Below, piece after piece: positions 59,859 through 64,000 of a stretch of 64,000 nucleotides of DNA. Location: the NCBI RefSeq assembly GCF_030504625.1, contig NZ_JAUKWH010000009.1, forward strand, positions 1-64,000, in the 5' to 3' direction. The stretch is from Neisseria sp. MVDL19-042950. GTDB taxonomy: Bacteria > Pseudomonadota > Gammaproteobacteria > Burkholderiales > Neisseriaceae. The notes beneath the pieces were generated by a model that searched no databases, was not told the origin of the DNA, and saw only the letters and a list, made by a program, of their open reading frames with translations. The stretch's first letter is position 1, and each line of letters starts with the position of its first letter. Made by a program: the position numbers and the translations under genes.

Positions 59859-60134
59859 TTATTCATACACAACACCGTCAATTAAATCTTCACTCGCCAA
59901 TCCGCCATACGATTGCTCCCAAGCGGATGCAGCTTCCGCCATATCACATTGGTGCGCATAAGATTTCTGCTTTGCATTCATACTGCCCAGCTGTAAAACA
60001 TTCAGCTTATTACAACCCAATTCAGATAAAGGCATTTCCGCAGATTGAGCTTCGGAGCGGCTAAAAAGAAATACTGCCAACATCACCGTCAACATACCAA
60101 CCAACGCCCAATTATTCCATTTATTACGCTTCAT
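59859..60134 (-). CDS. Small membrane-anchored or exported protein, unrecognised
   Basis: A 91-residue protein with an N-terminal hydrophobic segment (WALVGMLTVMLAVFLFS, ~8-24). The remaining ~65 residues are polar with two Cys (LGCNKL and HQCDM), likely periplasmic. I start at the second of two adjacent ATGs (60134) because AAGGAG is then six bases away. The family is not recognised. It is divergent from an S24-type repressor gene and could be its target. Confidence 0.65.
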   Translation of the reverse strand: MKRNKWNNWALVGMLTVMLAVFLFSRSEAQSAEMPLSELGCNKLNVLQLGSMNAKQKSYAHQCDMAEAASAWEQSYGGLASEDLIDGVVYE

Positions 60135-60207
60135 CATTTGCTCCTTATACATCCAAATCAAACGCACTACTAAACTTTTACTTACTTAATTTATAAATTC
60201 GGCTCCC

Positions 60208-60222
60208 AAAATAAAGTAAAAT
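60208..60222. repeat. 15-base direct repeat, copy 1
   Basis: AAAATAAAGTAAAAT, repeated identically at 60370-60384, 162 bases away. This copy lies on the side of the small exported gene, about 75 bases before its start. Possibly an operator of the adjacent repressor. Confidence 0.4.
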
Positions 60223-60369
60223 TTTAATCCTACCCAAAATTATAAAAATACTCTTAGAAAAAACGATTCAATTCAGACAAATTAAAATTCAAAAGAATAT
60301 TACTAATATAAAATTAAAATTGCAATACTTTTCCTTATTATTTTTTATATTTTTCTTACTTTTTTATCA

Positions 60370-60384
60370 AAAATAAAGTAAAAT
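60370..60384. repeat. 15-base direct repeat, copy 2
   Basis: AAAATAAAGTAAAAT, identical to the copy at 60208-60222, 50 bases before the repressor start. Confidence 0.4.
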
Positions 60385-60434
60385 ATAAAAAATCTCAGGG
60401 CATGTATACAAAAACACCTGATTAGAAGGAATAA

Positions 60435-61127
60435 ATGATGGATACCTTTAAAGACAGATTGGTTTTTCTTTGGAAAAACGAAGCCAAACAAGCCAAAATC
60501 GCAGCCGACATTGATATGACCATCGCAGGTTTCAGCCGCATTTGGAATGAAGGTGGCTTACCGAAAGCTGAAACTCTAAAAAAAATCAAACAACTAAAAG
60601 GATGTAGCATAGACTGGTTGCTTACAGGCGAAGGCGAACCGTTTCCGGACGCACAAACTCCCTCCAACACTACCGCTCAAGACACTTTAGGTAATCCGGT
60701 TGATATCGACGAGTTCATATTCGTCCCCCGTTACGATATTCAAGCGGCAGCTGGTCACGGGCAGTTGGTAGGCGATGAAACTCCTGTATTTACTATGGCA
60801 TTTCGCCGCTACTGGATAGAAAACTATATTACCCGCGACACTAAAAACCTGTCCGTTATCTCGGTAAAAGGGGATTCGATGGAAGGAGTATTGAATGACG
60901 GCGATTCTATCTTGATAAACCATGGAGAAACCACACCGCGAGACGGGCTATATGTATTGCGCCTAAACGAAAACCTGCTAGTCAAACGCTTGCAGTTAAT
61001 GCCGGGAGGAATAGTGAATGTTATATCTGCAAACGAGGCCTATCCTACCTTTGAGATTAATTTAAACAAAATGACGGATGATGTTGCCATTATCGGCAGA
61101 GTGGAATGGTTTGGCCGCAATATTTAA
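60435..61127 (+). CDS. S24-family HTH transcriptional repressor (phage cI/LexA-like)
   Basis: A 230-residue regulator. The first 65 residues are a helix-turn-helix of the phage type (MTIAGFSRIWNEGGLPKAETLKKIKQL). A linker leads to a LexA-type autoprotease: Ala-Gly cleavage site at AAAGHGQL (~residue 108), the nucleophile Ser in KGDSMEGVLNDGD (~148) and the Lys in NENLLVKRLQL (~190). The catalytic dyad is present. There are no prophage genes nearby; it is a solitary regulator, probably responding to RecA or DNA damage. AAGGA sits before two adjacent ATGs (60435 and 60438). Confidence 0.85.
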   Translation: MMDTFKDRLVFLWKNEAKQAKIAADIDMTIAGFSRIWNEGGLPKAETLKKIKQLKGCSIDWLLTGEGEPFPDAQTPSNTTAQDTLGNPVDIDEFIFVPRYDIQAAAGHGQLVGDETPVFTMAFRRYWIENYITRDTKNLSVISVKGDSMEGVLNDGDSILINHGETTPRDGLYVLRLNENLLVKRLQLMPGGIVNVISANEAYPTFEINLNKMTDDVAIIGRVEWFGRNI

Positions 61128-61238
61128 ATACGATATAACTCAATTAGCTATTGAAATTTCCCTCTGCACCTCAACTTGCTTAAGTAATGCGTTTGCGCGA
61201 CAATACACTCATATATTTAAATATAAAGGAATCACATC

Positions 61239-61577
61239 ATGTCAGACGAAAACCCTATTATCTTTACCGAGAGCTGCTGTGCAAAAGTAGCTGATTTAAT
61301 TGCTGAAGAAAATAACCCCGATTTAAAACTCCGTGTATTTGTAAACGGGGGCGGCTGTTCGGGATTTCAATACGGCTTCACTTTCGATGAAATCAAAAAT
61401 GATGATGATTTTGAAATTGAAAAAAACGGTTTAACCTTTTTAGTAGATCCTATGAGTTACCAATACTTAGTAGGAGCCGAAATTGATTATACCGAAAGCC
61501 TGCAAGGTTCCCAATTTGTGATCCGCAATCCCAATGCCACTACAACTTGCGGCTGCGGTTCTTCTTTTTCAGTTTAA
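61239..61577 (+). CDS. erpA: Iron-sulfur cluster insertion protein ErpA
   Basis: A 112-residue A-type carrier that delivers Fe-S clusters to apoproteins. The three Cys are in [16 protein letters not shown] (~40) and [11 protein letters not shown] at the C-terminus, with spacing of the ErpA/IscA family. The rest ([24 protein letters not shown]) is typical. A hairpin terminator follows. Choice of ErpA over IscA is by overall likeness; no isc genes adjacent. Confidence 0.92.
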   Translation: MSDENPIIFTESCCAKVADLIAEENNPDLKLRVFVNGGGCSGFQYGFTFDEIKNDDDFEIEKNGLTFLVDPMSYQYLVGAEIDYTESLQGSQFVIRNPNATTTCGCGSSFSV

Positions 61578-62054
61578 CTGCAAAGTGGATTTTAAAAGCC
61601 GCCAATAATCGGCGGCTTTTATGATATTTGATGAAAAAATATTTTAGCTTTTTATCTGCATAGGGAATCTGAAGCTTTCAAACAACAAAACATAAATACT
61701 GCTTAAAATAAGCATTCAATGTATCATATTTAAAATATCTCCCTATAAATTAGACAGCGTAACTTACAATTTATTCCTTTATTACCAAGCTATTTAAGAA
61801 TAAAATATACCAAACAACTTTAGTTATTTAGTATATTTTAATATATTTTTTAATTAAATAACAAATATATAATTCAACAATCTTAAATTATAACCGTTTA
61901 TTTAGATATATCCCCTTTGATATTCATTCCCTCATAAAATAGTTACATTTTATAAGAAAGAAACAATCGAGCCTAAATTGCAATTAAGCTGTCTAAATGA
62001 CCACCAATAAAAAATATGCAATTTCATAAGGCTTTAATTTTTAATGGAAAAATT
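61578..62054. other. AT-rich intergenic region
   Basis: About 475 bases, very AT-rich. It holds the erpA terminator at its left end and probably a promoter for the next gene near 61950. No ORF I would support. Confidence 0.5.
61594..61620 (+). terminator. Rho-independent terminator of erpA
   Basis: AAAAGCCGCC / GGCGGCTTTT with a seven-base loop and a T run, 17 bases after the stop. Confidence 0.85.
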
Positions 62055-62723
62055 ATGAACAAGCCAGAAAGCTTTTACGATGTATATGTTTCTTACCCTC
62101 CTGGTGTTGATCATGAAAGAATTAACGCCTGTCTTCGTGATAACTTACCTGAAAATGAAGCCAATGACTTAATCCAAGCATTGTCAGAGCGCCCTCAAGC
62201 TATTATTGCTGAATACTGTACAAATGACGAACGCGAAAATGCACGCCATTATTTCAGTTTTTTAGGACTTGACGTTATCGTACGCCGCTCGATGGAACTT
62301 GCTCCAGACAGAGTTGCTGAAGAAGAAGGTAAAACTCAAACATTTGAACAGTGCCCTGTCTGTAATACCATCATTGACGGCCCCGAAGTTACAGATTATC
62401 CGACCTGCCGTTTACACTTCCCGTCGGCGACTGAAATTCTAATACAGCGTAAGCGTATTGAATGGGAAGAAAAAGTGGCTTTCGAACATAAAAAACAGCA
62501 AGAAATTGCACACAAACTATTACTGGAGAAACAGGAAGAAGAAAAACGTCTGCGCAAACAAATACGTGCAGAATTAGAGGAAAAACTCCAAAAAGAGTTA
62601 GGCAAACCCAACTGGCGTTTCCTATTCAAAGGAAAAAATGCTGCTGTTGCCGGTATTGTGATTTTCGTCATCGTTATTATTTTAGTTGCAGCCGGTTACT
62701 TTACTGCCCATTTTATTCGATAA
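62055..62723 (+). CDS. Tail-anchored protein with zinc-ribbon-like motif, unrecognised
   Basis: A 222-residue protein I do not recognise. Order: an N-terminal ~85-residue mixed domain (SFYDVYVSYPPGVDHERINACLRD to DVIVRRSMEL); a CPVCNTIIDGPEVTDYPTC motif (CxxC plus a third Cys and a His, ~100-120) that could bind zinc; a charged coiled coil (~130-185, RIEWEEKVAFEHKKQQEIAHK to LEEKLQKEL); and one C-terminal membrane helix (AVAGIVIFVIVIILVAAGYF, ~197-217). It should sit in the inner membrane with its bulk in the cytoplasm. ATG at 62055 chosen over 62016. Confidence 0.7.
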   Translation: MNKPESFYDVYVSYPPGVDHERINACLRDNLPENEANDLIQALSERPQAIIAEYCTNDERENARHYFSFLGLDVIVRRSMELAPDRVAEEEGKTQTFEQCPVCNTIIDGPEVTDYPTCRLHFPSATEILIQRKRIEWEEKVAFEHKKQQEIAHKLLLEKQEEEKRLRKQIRAELEEKLQKELGKPNWRFLFKGKNAAVAGIVIFVIVIILVAAGYFTAHFIR

Positions 62724-62774
62724 ATATTGGATATATGATTTATAAGTATTTAAATCATTAACAAGACCCTTAGA

Positions 62775-63832
62775 ATTCGAATTTCAAGTGCAACACTCAG
62801 ACAGGAGTGGTTGAAACAGATTTAAGAATAAAACACTTGGTGTTTCATAGCCAAGTGTTTTTCTTGGCCGGTGGTTTTTAGTTCGTCTTGAACCTTACGT
62901 ATTTGCTGATGACTGATGTTGCGGAAATTGGTTTGTTTGAGGAAATATTGGCGAATGAGCCCCGTTAGTGTTTTTACTCAGCCCCTTCTCCCAAGAATGG
63001 CAGGGGCGGCAAAAATAGGTTTCCACCTCCAATGCTTGGGCTATTTGGGTGTGTAGGTAGGATTTTTTGCCGTTGTCCATATAAGGGTGTATACCCTGTC
63101 TTAATGCGCCTTTAATACCCTGATAACTGCGCGGGCGGGGCCTTGGGCTTTGAAGCTCTTCAATTTGCAGATGATGGTGTAGCGGGTAAACCGTTCAACC
63201 AAGGTCAATAATGCGCTTTTCTGATCTTTGCCAACGATGATGTCGGCTTTCCAATTGCCGATGCGGGATTTTGGTCAACGATTGCGGGTCGTTCTTCTAT
63301 GCCGACGCGGTCGTCGGGTATCTTTCCTCTGGTTCATGTACTGCCGTACTTTTTACGGTAGGGTTTGCTGTTGATTCTGAAATGCCGCCACAAAGTGCCG
63401 CAGTTGTTTTTGTCTTAATACAGGTAGTGGTAGACAGTGCTTGATGGAACTTGATGTGGTGGTGTTTGCGGAGATAGGCGAACACCTGATCAGGGCTGAG
63501 TTTGCGGTGGATGAAGGTGTCGATGTGTTGAATCAACTAGGAATGGAGCTGTTTGCGCTGTTTGTTTTAGCGGCTTTGCTGTTGGGCTTTTTCGGCGTTG
63601 TATTGCTGTTGCTGGGGGCAATACTGCCTGATTTCGCGGCTGATGGTGCGTTTGTGGCGGTTAAGCTATTTGATGATTTCGGTGATAGTTTGGTGGCGGT
63701 ATAGGTATTGGATGTAGTATCGTTCTTCTTAGGTCAGTTGTGTGTAGCTCATGGCAATCTTTCCTGTCAGGAAAGGCCAGTATGCCATCGCATGCCCTTT
63801 TTCCGTTATGGAAATGCACTTCAAATCCGAAT
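62775..63832 (-). mobile_element. Decayed IS30-family insertion sequence (IS1655-like)
   Basis: About 1058 bases bounded by inverted ends ATTCGAATTTCAAGTGCA (left) and TGCACTTCAAATCCGAAT (right); 16 of 18 match. Inside, on the minus strand, is a broken IS30-type transposase starting MSYTQLT and ending AMKHQVFYS. Size and ends match IS1655, common in Neisseria. No target duplication was established. Confidence 0.75.
62822..63752 (-). pseudogene. IS30-family transposase, inactivated
   Basis: Reading from the minus-strand ATG at 63752 gives MSYTQLT and then a stop; the frame resumes as ERYYIQYLYRHQTITEII, another stop, and NRHKRTISRE, the helix-turn-helix of IS30 transposases. Later stops and frameshifts break the catalytic part; CRPCHSWEKGLSKNTNG (the late conserved block with catalytic Glu) survives near 62990. 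The end VQDELKTTGQEKHLAMKHQVF is intact. At least two in-frame stops plus frameshifts mean no functional transposase. Confidence 0.8.
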
Positions 63833-63836
63833 CCGC

Positions 63837-63867
63837 TGCCGTCTGAACTTTTAATTTCAGACGGCCT
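63837..63867. terminator. DUS hairpin at the HAD gene end
   Basis: Left arm TGCCGTCTGAA lacks the AG of the local DUS dialect; right arm is a full DUS complement. Confidence 0.55.
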
Positions 63868-63880
63868 TATGAATTTTATC

Positions 63881-64000
63881 TTAACTAATGATGCCTAAAG
63901 CCTTCAAACCGTTCAATACACCGTCTTCTTCGACACTCGGGCAAATAAAATCTGCAATTGCTTTCAAATCGGGATGCCCATTGTCCATTACTACACTAAA
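63881..64000 (-). CDS. HAD-superfamily (Cof-type) hydrolase, C-terminal fragment
   Basis: Only the last 39 residues are in the window: VVMDNGHPDLKAIADFICPSVEEDGVLNGL followed by GIIS and a stop. This matches the C-terminal motif of Cof-type HAD phosphatases, where the MxNG and a late DGV patch are conserved and where the acidic residue binding Mg lies just before. The rest is beyond base 64000 on the minus strand. The substrate is unknown. Confidence 0.7.
   Translation of the reverse strand, partial: FSVVMDNGHPDLKAIADFICPSVEEDGVLNGLKALGIIS

Noticed and set aside
60435..61127. Prophage remnant suggested by the cI-like repressor
   Set aside because: No integrase, att repeat or other phage gene in the flanks; neighbours are argC and erpA.

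Overview
The window is a chromosomal segment of a Neisseria species. The 12-base DNA uptake sequence AGGCCGTCTGAA (the AG-DUS dialect) occurs many times on both strands, often as inverted pairs that double as terminators. Gene content is also neisserial: H.8-type lipid-modified azurin, Correia-like miniature elements, an IS1655-like IS30 element, nsrR, and hemD-hemX-hemY. Commensal and animal Neisseria use the AG dialect; N. meningitidis and N. gonorrhoeae use ATGCCGTCTGAA. I cannot name the species.

Bases 1-7955 form the accessory region: the 3' end of an rhs polymorphic-toxin gene followed by displaced rhs tips. The running gene ends in a colicin E3-like 16S rRNase domain and is followed by a colicin E3-type immunity gene (four-base overlap). 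Three further tip-plus-immunity units follow. Each has a near-identical GC-richer rhs core and an AT-rich, unrelated toxin tip and immunity gene: an ADP-ribosyltransferase-like tip, a tip interrupted by one in-frame TAA, and a nuclease-like tip whose frame breaks at two A8 tracts. Chimeric rhs debris ends the array. The rhs cores carry in-frame DUS read as GRLK or SDGL, which suggests tips are exchanged by transformation and recombination.

Bases 8000-20300 are mostly housekeeping: dtd, an ADP-ribosylglycohydrolase, a conserved unknown, a low-molecular-weight phosphatase, an MliC-like lipoprotein, serB, hflX, a tatD hydrolase, pilZ-holB, queH, groES-groEL with a sigma-32-like promoter, and tRNA-Arg and tRNA-Glu.

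Bases 20500-37600 hold a dgt-like gene, rho, glnS, a glutathione transferase, a DeoR/GlpR regulator, a LysO-type exporter, a His-rich metal-binding protein, azurin, dciA, secA, trmA and maeB.

Bases 37800-52100 hold a Tat-exported flavin oxidoreductase, cls, nhaA, hemE, the overlapping hemD-hemX-hemY operon, a thermonuclease, rpiA, ispF, a formate/nitrite channel, recX and gph.

Bases 52200-64000 hold a UhpT-type transporter, tonB - small membrane ORF - exbB - exbD, nsrR divergent from a hemerythrin-nnrS pair (nitric oxide response), argC, an S24-type repressor, erpA, an unknown tail-anchored protein, a decayed IS30 element, and the end of a HAD phosphatase gene cut by the window edge.

All calls come from reading the sequence; no database search was possible.
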